From assembly GCF_020379485.1 (NCBI RefSeq), contig NC_063437.1, positions 19,989,726-20,053,725 on the forward strand: 64,000 nt of DNA, read 5' to 3'. The position numbers were made by a program, and so were the translations under genes. Positions 45,667 to 56,773 of this stretch are shown piece by piece (the stretch's first letter is position 1; every line of letters starts with the position of its first letter). Source of the stretch: Brassica napus. Its lineage: Eukaryota > Streptophyta > Magnoliopsida > Brassicales > Brassicaceae. Below the pieces are notes generated by a model. It was not told the origin of the DNA and made no database searches. It saw only the letters and a list, made by a program, of their open reading frames with translations.

Positions 45667-46084
45667 ACATGACCATGGAGCTTGACACCTAGTTACTAGA
45701 AGAAAGTGAGAACAAAAAATGATGAAGAAGTGAAAACTACAAAAGTAGGAGTCAGTATCTAAGGCAATACTGTAACTCGTGAAGCATTATAAAGAAGGAA
45801 ATGGACTTTCTCAATATAGTATGTCTTTGTTAGAGCCTGTAATGGCAGATCATTGAAGAAATGAAAATAACAGACGGGGAAAACTGAAAAGAGCATTGAT
45901 CTGTTGCAGCAAAACAAGACAAAAGAGGTTTGAAATATAATCAAAGTCGAAACAACCACTAATAAAAACAGCTTTTGAGATTCAAATTGTGAGTAGTAGT
46001 ATCAAGTAACTGAACCAAACATAATAAGCGAAACAAAAACAGAAAAGCTTTCAAAAGCTGAAACAAAGATATGCAGAAGAGGCT

Positions 46085-46975
<891 letters not shown>

Positions 46976-47546
46976 CTTCTTTGATACGCGGCTGCGATCT
47001 CTTCTCCTCGTGAGCTGAAAAGCTGCTGCTAGGGTTTACTCTCTTCCTGACGACGACTGGTTACAGTGAAGATGATTTATTGCTTACTTTTAGGGCTTCG
47101 AGAGCTATTGGGCTTGGGCTTTATTCTCTTTTAGTTAGTTGGGCTTTATTTCTCTTTCAGTCTTGAATCATCTTATTACAACCTATCATTTTCCCTCTTG
47201 TTTTTTTGTTGTTGTTGAAATTCATCTTAAATTTATAATTCCTCAATATTTGTTATACATCTTAGATCCATTTTAATCAATAATTTTACGTTATTAATTT
47301 TTAACTCGCAACCAAGTTGCTTGATCTGTAGTACCTGTTTGGTATAACAAAAACGTATAAAGCAAAAGACAAACCTTAAAAACCATAACCATTTACGGAC
47401 AATCACAAGTCTCTCATCACACAACAGAAACAGGAAATGTCTCCTTTGTGTGGAATATCACAAGGCTATCATCACACTAACACACATAGCAATTTTTTTC
47501 AATTCATGTCTACTTGAGCATACTTTGGCTGCGTGCAGAGGGAAGC
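46976..47546. other. RPS26 promoter and spacer to macro-domain gene A
   Basis: Holds the RPS26 leader and promoter, then AT-rich DNA including the probable 3' UTR of macro-domain gene A. The ORF at 47233-47424 shows no domain and is not called. Confidence 0.55.
47030..47145 (-). promoter_or_regulatory. telo-box and site II motifs of RPS26
   Basis: On the minus strand AAACCCTA lies at 47037-47030, 55 bp upstream of the RPS26 start. Three AGCCCA (TGGGCT on +) motifs lie at 47109-47114, 47115-47120 and 47140-47145. This combination is characteristic of plant translation-machinery genes. Confidence 0.8.
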
Positions 47547-49153
47547 TTAAGCTTTTTGTAGCACTTCTTTAGCTTTGTTTACCCACACGCTATAGATATC
47601 CTCGGCGAACAAAACAAAATGCACCTAATGACGAATAGGAGATTGGTAAAAAGGTGTCAGTTACTGCATTGAATCCATGGAAGTGTGGACAATATGGAGG
47701 AGAGAAGCAACCATTACCTCTTTAAAGTCATTGGCGAACTCTTTGATGGTTGATATACCGACCACAGCAGCTTCATCAAAAGGATATCTAACAACAACAA
47801 GGACAATACATTCAGTACACAAGTTTTCCTTTTTTACTTTGCACATAAAATGTTTTCTAAGAGCAAAACTAACTAGAGAAACAATAGAACGTCTCTAAGT
47901 ATCTGGATGAGAAAAAAGATTACCCGTAAATTCCACAAGATATGGCAGGAAATGCAATGTACTTGATGTTGTTTTCCTTAGCCACTCTCAGACTATTTCT
48001 GTAGCAGACAGAGAGATGAACTAAGGTATATATGTCTAGAAGAAACAAGTCGATTAGGGGCAGAACAAGAGAAACTGCGGTTACCTGTAAGAGTTGGTGA
48101 GGGATTCTTTAGGGTTGAGAGCTGAGTCATAGATAGGTCCAACGGTGTGAATCACACGTGATGCAGGCAAGTTAAAACCCCTGTTCCATTTATGTTCATC
48201 AATCAACAATCCAAAATTCAAAATCTCTTACACTTATTAAACATGAGAAGAAGCAAAAAGAGTAAACCCACGGAGTGATTCTTGCTTCACCTAATGGACA
48301 ACGGACTCCAGGACGAGCTTCAGAGACCTCATAGCACGCTGCTCTCAGCTGTGGCCCAGCAGCTCTATGTATTGCTGCCACACAGTTTGTACAGATACAA
48401 TCAACGAAATGACAATGGATTTAGAGATTATTAAAGAAGGCAGGTTTTGTAAAAAGCACCTCCATCTGCACCACCACCGCCTAGCATTCTCTCATTTGCT
48501 GGATTCACCTGAACAAACATACTGTAAGTCAAACGTAACGGTGAATCACTAGCAGAGACTTGATTATAATGTGTTCTATGTGAGTGATACAAGAGTTATC
48601 CATATTTCAAGAACTGATCAAATTCTATCGAATCAAAGAACGACTCAGCTCATAGCATAAGCTAATGAAGCATTCGGCTTATATATACGAATTCGCGAAT
48701 CAATTCATACATTCTAGAAGTACTGAATCGAGAAGGTGATGCTTACAATATCACCAAATCCTATCGAGTCTAGCTCACAGTGATCATTTATCAAATAATA
48801 CATTGTTCAGAGCATAAAAGCTAGTGAACCTTTCGGCTTGGATGCACATAGTTAGGGTTTGAATTGATCGAGAGAAAGGAGAGGCTTACGATAGCATCGG
48901 AGGACGCATCGACGGACCATTTAGTGATGTCGCCTTTAACGATTTTGAGAATACTCGAATCGGATAAACTGAATACAGCTCCAGAAGCCATGGATGAGAC
49001 TGTTATCACTCGGGACGAAGACGAGTGGCTCCGTAACCGTAACGCGGCGGTGTGGAAAGTTTTAACGGCGAGGATGAGAGTAGCTCCCGAGCTCGAATTC
49101 AGTTTTGGAAGACTGACGCTTCCCACTGCACAGGTCAACCAGATTCGTCTCAT
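47547..49153 (-). CDS. macro-domain (Appr-1''-p processing) protein, copy A (At2g40600-like)
   Basis: Binds, and may hydrolyse, ADP-ribose derivatives. Seven exons on the minus strand (48890-49153, 48460-48508, 48272-48374, 48085-48180, 47924-47998, 47718-47787, 47547-47624) give 244 aa. Residues 1 to ~60 (MRRIWLTCAVGS..., rich in Ser/Arg/Leu) look like an organelle-targeting peptide; MASGAVFSL at ~55 could be an alternative cytosolic start. The macro fold follows: LKIVKGDITKW, IVNPANERMLGGGGADGAIH with the ligand-binding Asn and Gly loop, RVIHTVGPIY, and the second loop ISCGIYGYP (190-198). It ends WVNKAKEVLQKA. All conserved residues are in place, so it should be functional. A diverged tandem copy lies immediately upstream. 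Confidence 0.92.
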
Positions 49154-49377
49154 CTGACTCCTCGGCCGAAAAAATAGGCCCATTAATGCTAAAGAAGGTG
49201 TTAAGAGAAATGGTTTTAATGGGCCTGGTTATGGGCCTGATGAGAGATGACCAAGAACTCTCAATTTATTTTCTTTCTCAAAGCCTTGCCCTTATTGTTT
49301 GATGAGAGTATGAGAAGGGTTACAAGTTTTCTACATGATGAGATGAGATGAGATGAGATCTGTTTTTCCTAAAACAT

Positions 49378-49689
49378 TTAGGAAAAGCAGTTGAGTTTAC
49401 TGAGGAATCCAGTTTTGATTGTCTTGGACGAAGTGGATGAGGAGCTTCGGTCTTGTTGCGACGAAGGTGGTGACAACTCTTTTGCCTTGTTCACCCACAT
49501 CGTGTATGTATCATCGCTGAACATAACAAAATGTACCTGAGAAAAGATCCAACACTTGTTTGAAGAGAGTTTTCTTGGACTTTTAGCATTTCTTAGTTCA
49601 GACCAAAGACTACTCACTGACAATAACGGTAGGGTTGAGTCTAAAAGTTATAAAGATTGAAACTACTTAATCAGTTTGGAGACAGGTCA

Positions 49690-49748
<59 letters not shown>

Positions 49749-52035
49749 CCTTTATATATTAAAAGAGAAGCATTGTAATAAATGCATTCACATTATAATA
49801 GACACGTGGCAGCCTCACAATAATTTGATAATAAATATGCTAACGCGTTCACACTATAATCATAAATGTGTTCACACTATGTACTTTGTGTTTTTTTTTT
49901 AATATAAAACTCACATACATGGTTCCAATAAAACTCTAGATTTGTTGGTTCGAATAAAAATAGATAACGAATCAAAAGCCAAACTATATATATATATATT
50001 ATTTTTATTGTTTACGGATAAAATTGAGCAAAATATTCATAAATTTTGATTCGATTCATTATCCTTTTTGATTTGAACCAAAAAATCTGGATATTTGAAA
50101 CTTTACGAAACAAATCAAATACTAAAATACAATATCCAAAAAAGAAGCAAATCAGAAGTACCAATATTTTTAGGAATATATATCTAAATCGATATGTTAT
50201 ATGCATATATATACATATATGTAAAGACTTATATATATATATATATATATATATGTTATATATATTATACTTTATATCAATTTTACAATATTTTTATGAA
50301 TTAAATTAATTATATTAGGTACTAGAATTTAAAAGGTTATACAATGTTTTATTTTTGTAATAAAACATTATTTTTAAAATTTTATTTTACTTACGAATCA
50401 AATCGGATATTCTGTAAAATTCTAAAACATTTCGGATATCCGAGTCACCGAATATCTAGGTGGCTAAAGATCGAATCGACAAGAATGCTTCCAAATACTC
50501 AAATATTTGATATGTGTCCACCCCTATTTACGGATATAAATTTATTTTCTTTATATGATAAAAATGACTAATGTCAAGGTCTTTTTTTATTTTAAATTAA
50601 TTTTAATTTTATCTTACATTTTAACCGAATAAACTAAAATGAATATTAATTTAAAATAATAGTCATATTTTAGAAGATTAAAAAACAAAAAAAAAAACGT
50701 AAGACCTAGCCAATATCCAGATTAAACAAATTTAATGTTATCTTTTATTAAAAATAACGAAACTAATAATCACATCCCGCGAAAGGCGCGGGTTATTACC
50801 TAGTCTACTTAAATTTTGGGAGCTGACACTAATGTTTCATTTTTTAATGCCTACGACTGATCCTGCTAATGCAAATGAAACTAACTGTAGTTTGAAGGCA
50901 ATTAATTTACCTCTTTGAAATCTTTACCGAACTCCTTAACCGTGGAGATAGCTATAGAAGCAGCTTCATCCAAAGGATACCTAACAATTAATCAGATAAA
51001 GAAAAAAAAAGGTTTCATATCATGTGAAATTTTCATTCTCTAAAGATGATTCACAACATTAGAAAAAATCTTTGAAAACGTTTTACCAACAAGACAAACA
51101 TCAAGTTCCTGATTCTTACTAATATCTATAAATTTACCTGAAAATTCCACAAGATATGGCCGTAAATGCAATGTACTGGATGTTGTTCTCCTTAGCCACT
51201 CTTAGACTGTTCCTGTTACCAAAACAAATATTGAGATACACAATCTAAATGAGAAAGCATAAGTGAAGAACAGAAACAAATACTTTACTATACACACTAA
51301 AATGCATTTTTCTTGCTCTTTTATTTTTTACCTGTATGCATTTTCTAAGAGTTTCTTAGGATTCTTCTCCGCATTATAGACTGGGCCAACAGTGTGAACC
51401 ACATGAGATGCCGCCAAGTTGAAACCTCTACAACACAGAAAACAATCAACAAGCTAAAAACGCAGAAGCATACACAATAAAAGAAAAAATGTGAAATGTC
51501 AAAACCCACGGTGTGATTCTTGCTTCTCCGGTGGGACAACGGACTCCAGGAATAACTTCTGGGACTTCATAACATGCTGCTCTCAACTGTGGCCCAGCAG
51601 CATCATGAATGGCTTTTTAAATGAAGTACTTAGAAGTTAGATCCCATCTATGGCAAAAAAAAAAATTATATTGAAGAGAAGTACCTCCATCTGCACCGTT
51701 ACCACCTAGCATACGCTCATTTGCCGGATTAACCTGAAGCAATCAAAGTTTCTATAATCTCTAAGTTCAAACTTAAAATACCATTAAGGCGTCAAAAGGA
51801 ATCAACCTTCTGAATGTCAATCTAGTATCAAGATTCTGATTTTCTAAACCGTGACCTTATGTATTTTAGTGTAACTCTATAACCTGGTCTAACAGAAGAG
51901 GAGAGGACGAGAAAGAGAACTCACAATAGCATCGGATGAGCCATCTACGGACCACTCGATGATGTCGCCTTTAACGATCTTGAGAACGCAATTTTCTGAC
52001 AACTTGAAAGCAACTTCTTTGCCGTCACACTCCAT
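49378..52035 (-). CDS. macro-domain protein, diverged tandem copy B
   Basis: Tandem duplicate of copy A with the same seven-exon plan: 51925-52035, 51685-51733, 51510-51612, 51332-51427, 51138-51212, 50911-50980, 49378-49536, giving 220 aa. Internal exon sizes (49, 103, 96, 75, 70) match copy A exactly. Three differences stand out. Exon 1 is only 111 nt and starts MECDGKEVAF, with no targeting peptide. In the second ligand loop ISCGIYG has become ISCGIFR (Gly to Arg at 145), and HRAAG is HDAAG. The last exon is extended by a Ser-rich tail (LSPPSSQQDRSSSSTSSK) ending NCFS. Intron 6 was enlarged by a Helitron and a (TA)27 tract. The frame is intact, so it is called a gene. Confidence 0.88.
49693..49746. 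repeat. (TA)27 microsatellite
   Basis: An uninterrupted run of 27 TA units in intron 6 of macro copy B, immediately left of the Helitron 5' end. A second, shorter TA run lies inside the Helitron at 50230-50254. Confidence 0.95.
49748..50804 (+). mobile_element. non-autonomous Helitron in macro copy B intron
   Basis: The 5' end TCCTTTATATATTAAAAGAG is typical of Brassicaceae Helitrons and is preceded by A. The 3' end has the hairpin CCCGCG-AAAGG-CGCGGG (50776-50792) followed seven bases later by CTAGT (50800-50804). No Rep/helicase is encoded. About 1.06 kb, inserted in opposite transcriptional sense to the gene. Confidence 0.82.
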
Positions 52036-52616
52036 AACTTAATTATGTGAAAGCAAAGTACGTCTCTGGCGTGAATCTTGCCTTTTGTGAAAACAAAGAT
52101 CAAGAACAGAGACGAAGATGCTATATCCTTTCACGCGGTTATCGACTTACCGACCGTTGACTTGACTCCAAAGTTAAAATGCTCTTTGTCTATATGCAGG
52201 TTCGTTTAAAAAATAAAACTCTATTACGTAGATGAATTTTATTCTATGCATATATAATAAAGTTTATCTATTTTTTGCTTCTAAAAATTAGAATGATTTT
52301 ATCATATATAGAGGTATAGTTTAGAGTATTCAACTTTCTGTTTTAGGAATATATAAAAAAAGTTTGAGATATTCTAATATAAATTTGGTTTATTAATTGA
52401 CGCCAAAAGGCTAAGTTCAATAAACATGTAAAAAAAAAAAACTTGTCTCCTTTTAGGCACGACAAATACAATCGTTGAAACTTGAAAGCAACAACTCGTA
52501 AACAAAAGACACACAAAAAAAGGGAAGAAGGCTAAGTCTAGCGGGTGCATACGAGCCACCTCAGCAATACGCAGCCACACCAGCACCACAAAACATAGAG
52601 AGGATGATGTGTGGAC
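52036..52616. other. spacer, macro copy B promoter and EXPA8 3' UTR
   Basis: Upstream region of macro copy B and the probable 3' UTR of EXPA8. AT-rich; nothing else coding is supported. Confidence 0.55.
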
Positions 52617-53847
52617 TCAGAACTGACCGCCTTGGAAGGTTTGTCCGAACTGCCAGTTAGGAGGAGCCACGTTATTGCTAACGACGGTCCGACCATCGCT
52701 GGTGGTGACCTGGAACGAGAGGCTCTGGCCGTTGAGGTAAGAGTTGCTCTGCCAATTTTGGCCCCAGTTTCTAGACATTGCTTGCCAGGAGCCTGTTTTT
52801 GAGCCACTGATCGAGACGGCATGGACGTCTCCTGCTCCTCCTACGTTCGAGATCAGAACAAGGTTGAAGTACGAGTGTCCGTTGATCGTAAACCTTATCC
52901 CTCCTTTCTTCATACACGGTACTCTGTGTTTACACAACATATCTTAACTCTTTAGTTTAGTTTGACCTGTTTGTGCATTTTGGTTGAACAAAAATTTCTT
53001 TTAACTTGTTTGTTTGCAAAGGTAAGAACAAGCTTGTGTCTGGACAGAACCCTTGGCCTAGACAAGTGAAACATTAGCTTATGTTCTCTACTTTAAAAAA
53101 AGAATAAAATTTACACAAACATAAATTTCATAAATTATTATTTTTATTTTTTTTTAAATTCTTACTAAATTACCTATAGCTCCAAAATCTTAAAGCAGCT
53201 GCATATATTAGGGTATGAAACAACTACAATATTGTTACTTGCGTTCCAAGCATTAAGACAAGTAAAACGGACCTTCGGAAAGAGACAGGGACAATGCCTG
53301 CACGATACTGAGCGATTTGGAGAAAAGCTGGCTCGGCTAGGTCGAAATGTTGAAGAGGAGGATTGCACCACCCACCGTTGTCGTTGGAGAGACCCAAGTT
53401 CGGTGGACAGAAGTTTGTAGCCGTGACGGTGATAGTGGAACCGAGACACCATCGCGGGTCATCGTTGCACTTCATCTCGTAGCACGCACCGCATGTGAGT
53501 CCGTTGTTGAACAGAGCCGTACTTAAAGCCGCGGTGTTCGTCCCGTAACCTTGGCTATACAGATTCCCATAGCCACAAGCTCCACCTGAAATATGTAGGT
53601 AGTTCACATGTTAGCTAACATGCGCACGTATAAGATATTTGATTAGCTATTATTAGATAACATAAGCATATTTTATTTTCTTGGTCATACCCATGGTGCC
53701 GGAAGCGTCTCCGCCACCGTAGAACGTAGCGTGACCACTTTGCCAACCTCCGTAGTCTCCATGAGTTCCTTGGAGGGAGAATAATAAGCTGAGTATGGAT
53801 AATATTGAGATCATAGAATATTTGGAGTTTGATGTTATAATATACAT
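52617..53847 (-). CDS. EXPA8: alpha-expansin
   Basis: Secreted cell-wall loosening protein. Three exons on the minus strand (53691-53847, 53273-53585, 52617-52923), phases agreeing (ATGG|GTATGA to TTTCAG|GTGGAG; CGAAG|GTCCGT to CACAG|AGTACC), give 258 aa. A signal peptide covers ~residues 1-30 ([18 protein letters not shown]), then [15 protein letters not shown]. Domain 1 has the GACGYGNLY and CGACYEMKC cysteine motifs and HFD at 132-134, the GH45-like catalytic-site relic. Domain 2 (CBM63) shows [20 protein letters not shown] and [18 protein letters not shown], ending [10 protein letters not shown]. The usual alpha-expansin residues are present. EXPA8 (At2g40610) is assigned by neighbours; alpha-expansins are highly alike. 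Upstream TATA-like TTTATATAGA is near 53960. Confidence 0.94.
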
Positions 53848-54970
53848 TTTTGTTTTTGTTTTTGTTTAGGAAGGAGGTTGGTTTATTCGGTTTTGAGTAT
53901 TGGATATGATTAGGTGAGAAATGTGAGAGTGATATGGAATCAAATGTGGAGGGATTGAGTTTATATAGAGAAGTTTTGGAATTTATAATAGAGGCAAAGA
54001 GATAATATTGTTAAAAAATGTTTATTTATTAAATTATTATTGGTGTGCCTCTTCTTTCACCTTTTTGGGCATTCAAATATTTTATTCAAGTGTTCTGTAG
54101 CCAATTTGCGAGAGTATTGTGCCTGTTATTTCTCGTTAAATCCCAATGTATGTCCTTATCAGTTTCGGTATTCATTCATGCAGTTATATACATGAGGTTT
54201 TCTCGTAAGAAATGGAGCTTAAAATTCAAGATTGCCAATGTGTAACTTGTTTGGATAACTAGCGGTAAAAGTCAACAATGTATGCCACCGTTTATCTTGA
54301 GTATCGTCATTTGATCTTTTATAGATTTTTGTTGCGGCCAGATTTATATTTATAATTGTATAATATATAAGAAAAAAAACTAAACAGTTAGGAAATTAGA
54401 GGAAAATATTCGTATTTATGATTGTATAAGATCAAGGAGACTTTGAAGGTTGTGGCCACATGCAAATGTTGCGGTTAGAGTAACTGTGATTACTAATCAA
54501 GTGGCTCCTACTTCCACATGCTTCATTTCGCAAGTCTTTATTAACTTGTCTCTTCCATATAGATTCTGGAAGTTTTGGATATTAGATCTTTAATCTCTTT
54601 AACTTTTGAAAATTCAGATTTAAAAACATTTTATACTAAAAAGGGTTTGAACTAAAAAAATAAGAACTAATTAATTCATTACAATAGCATTAAACTACTA
54701 ACACTTTGGCTTCTTTCATCGTTTTGCGTTGGTCATATGATCATATATTTTATTTGTGTTGAAGAGTATACAAATTAACGACTTCAGTATGTTCAAAGCT
54801 ACTTACAATTTTTTTAACAAACTTATGAGATGTCAGTTCAAAACTAGTATTAGTTCAGAACATTTATGATGCAATCTTTATTTGTTATTGATCCATTTAC
54901 ACAGTGCTAATCTTTAAGGTTAATGTGAGAACATTGGAATCGGGATGTAGTGATATTGATAAATTTTGGT

Positions 54971-55180
54971 TTTGGGGTTTGATTTCTGATATTATTTGGC
55001 CTAGCTATTTATGCATTGACTAGAGAGGTCACTATAATGAATCAAAGAGAAAATATTAAGTGATAAGTTTTAAATTTGGGATTTGATTTCTGATATTATT
55101 TCGCTTAGCTATTTATGCATTTGACCAGTGAGGCCACTTCAATTAATAAAAGAGAATTTAGTAAGTGGTCATTTAGATGG
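54971..55180. repeat. two-copy duplication, 103-bp period
   Basis: TGATTTCTGATATTATTT followed by TAGCTATTTATGCATT occurs at 54981 and 55084, each copy then running through GAGGCCACT/GAGGTCACT-like sequence to AAAGAGAA. Confidence 0.85.
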
Positions 55181-56212
55181 TCCTACCATGTTACAAGCAC
55201 ATGCAAGAGGCCCTTGACGTGTGAGGCTCCTCTCATGCAATTTTATGATACGTCATTTTCGTGGCCCTTTATTAGCTACTTTTCTATGTCTAAAAAGTGA
55301 TCAACGTAACATAGCCATATATGGTTCGTTTTTAACTAGGCTCCTTCATGATTCTCTGATAATGTAAAAATGAGGTTTCTTCTTCCGGGAAATTCAGTTT
55401 GTTTAGTGGATGTTGGTGTCAATATTTTCAAAATAAAATCCCAACAAGATAGATTAGTTGCTAGTCAACACAAGCTGGTACATGTATGATATATATACAG
55501 TATTAAAGATAGATAATGGGATAAGCTTCACTTTTTGAAAACTACCTTATTTGGGTAAGATGTTCTTGACAAAGAATCTTCAAGTGATTGAGTTCGTTTG
55601 TTTAATAGTTAAAAGTCTGGGAGTCATTCTCAGTGTTACACACTTCGCTACCAATATGATCGGACGGGTGTAAATGCTTAAGTTGCTTGTCACAAAAAGC
55701 CTTAAACTTACAATCATGCATCTATCTACATTCTCATCTATACTAAAGCAGGAAAGAAGAGCAAGAATTAGATTGAAACCAAATAGAAACCGAACTGTTA
55801 AATTGTATCCACAAAAAAAAGGTCACGTGAGATCTATCCAGAATGTCCCAAAAGAAAACAAAAGGGACCACATTTTCAGTAACCATCACAAGGTGATTGT
55901 CTCTTACTTGCCCCAAAACTGTTGGGACTGGTCATAAAACTAAATTCCTGAAGAACGGTCACTGTCCCAAAGAGAAAGTCATTTCAATGACCCAACTTTT
56001 GAACCGACACAAGATAAACTGAAGTTCAGTTAAGCTTTTCTGAAGATATAGTTCAGAAATTCTCATGTGAGTATTTAATTTTTTGTTTGGTAGTTAGGGT
56101 ACCGTTAAAGTGGCCTCAACATTTGTGTCTAGACTCTGTTAACAAGTAACCCTATTATAGTTTGTAACCATAAGTGGGCTTTTCCAAAATATTTATAAGT
56201 TTCTGATGAAAT

Positions 56213-56349
56213 CAATGTTCAATAAGATAACTAGACGCTTGAGATTATTGATTAAACGAACGACTAAACTGATTTTTTTGAGTGTTTAGATCAATTTTTT
56301 AAAAAATTATTTATATCTAATGCCGTCTACAGCGATTTTTAGAACACTT
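56213..56349. mobile_element. 137-bp hAT MITE
   Basis: The left end CAATGTTCAATAAGAT and right end ATTTTTAGAACACTT are imperfect inverted repeats of the same family as the 28067 element. Flanks GATGAAAT (56205-56212) and TATGAAAT (56350-56357) match at 7 of 8 bases, a decayed 8-bp target duplication. Confidence 0.7.
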
Positions 56350-56773
56350 TATGAAATTATCTTGGTCTGTAGTAGTTGAATCATAGTGTGGTTTTACGAA
56401 ACTGAAAAAAAGAGTCGAGTGGTTTCAAACGCTAGGGTTATTATAGGAGTCCTAAGAAACTTGTGCTTCAAGCAAAAGTAATATGTAACTTTATGATGTG
56501 AGAGCCTTGTAAAACAAAACAATATCTTGTCTGGTTTGAGGTAAAGCCAAATCCAAATACAACCACCATTTACAAGGATGATTGAAGAAGCAACTAGTGA
56601 AGGAAGCAAGATAACATACAGATGAATCATGAAAAGAAGAAATCAGACAAGTTAAAACACCTGTGGTCTCTAAATTGAAACTTTGAAACCAGTTTTACAG
56701 AATTAAAAAAAAATGAATCAGACGACGGTCAAGGGAGAGCAAAAGAATAAGGTTTATCAACAAAGGGCAAGCT

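Larger units (their letters stand above)
44560..46084. other. intergenic, Rit1-like gene to RPS26
   Basis: Holds the Rit1 3' UTR, a GC-rich inverted-repeat element (44984-45231), a broken NAC fragment (45323-45666) and, at the right, the 3' UTR of RPS26. In Arabidopsis I recall a kinase gene (At2g40580) here; none is seen. Confidence 0.5.
53848..56773. other. intergenic, EXPA8 promoter to bZIP18 3' side
   Basis: AT-rich. It holds the EXPA8 promoter, a 103-bp-period tandem duplication (54971-55180), a small hAT MITE (56213-56349) and the bZIP18 3' UTR. ORFs at 55115-55300 and 55674-55937 show no recognisable domain and are not called. Confidence 0.5.

Noticed and set aside
49554..49623. Longer reading of the last exon of macro copy B (MSVSSLWSELRN...)
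   Set aside because: The residues before VHFVMF are intron; the TTCTCAG acceptor at 49537-49538 matches the exon boundary of copy A.
49657..49902. 81-aa ORF with an alternating Tyr-Ile run
   Set aside because: It is a translation of the (TA)27 microsatellite and the Helitron edge in an intron.
55674..55937. 87-aa ORF in the EXPA8-bZIP18 spacer
   Set aside because: Composition is AT-driven (Lys/Asn-rich), with no domain, signal peptide or splice context.
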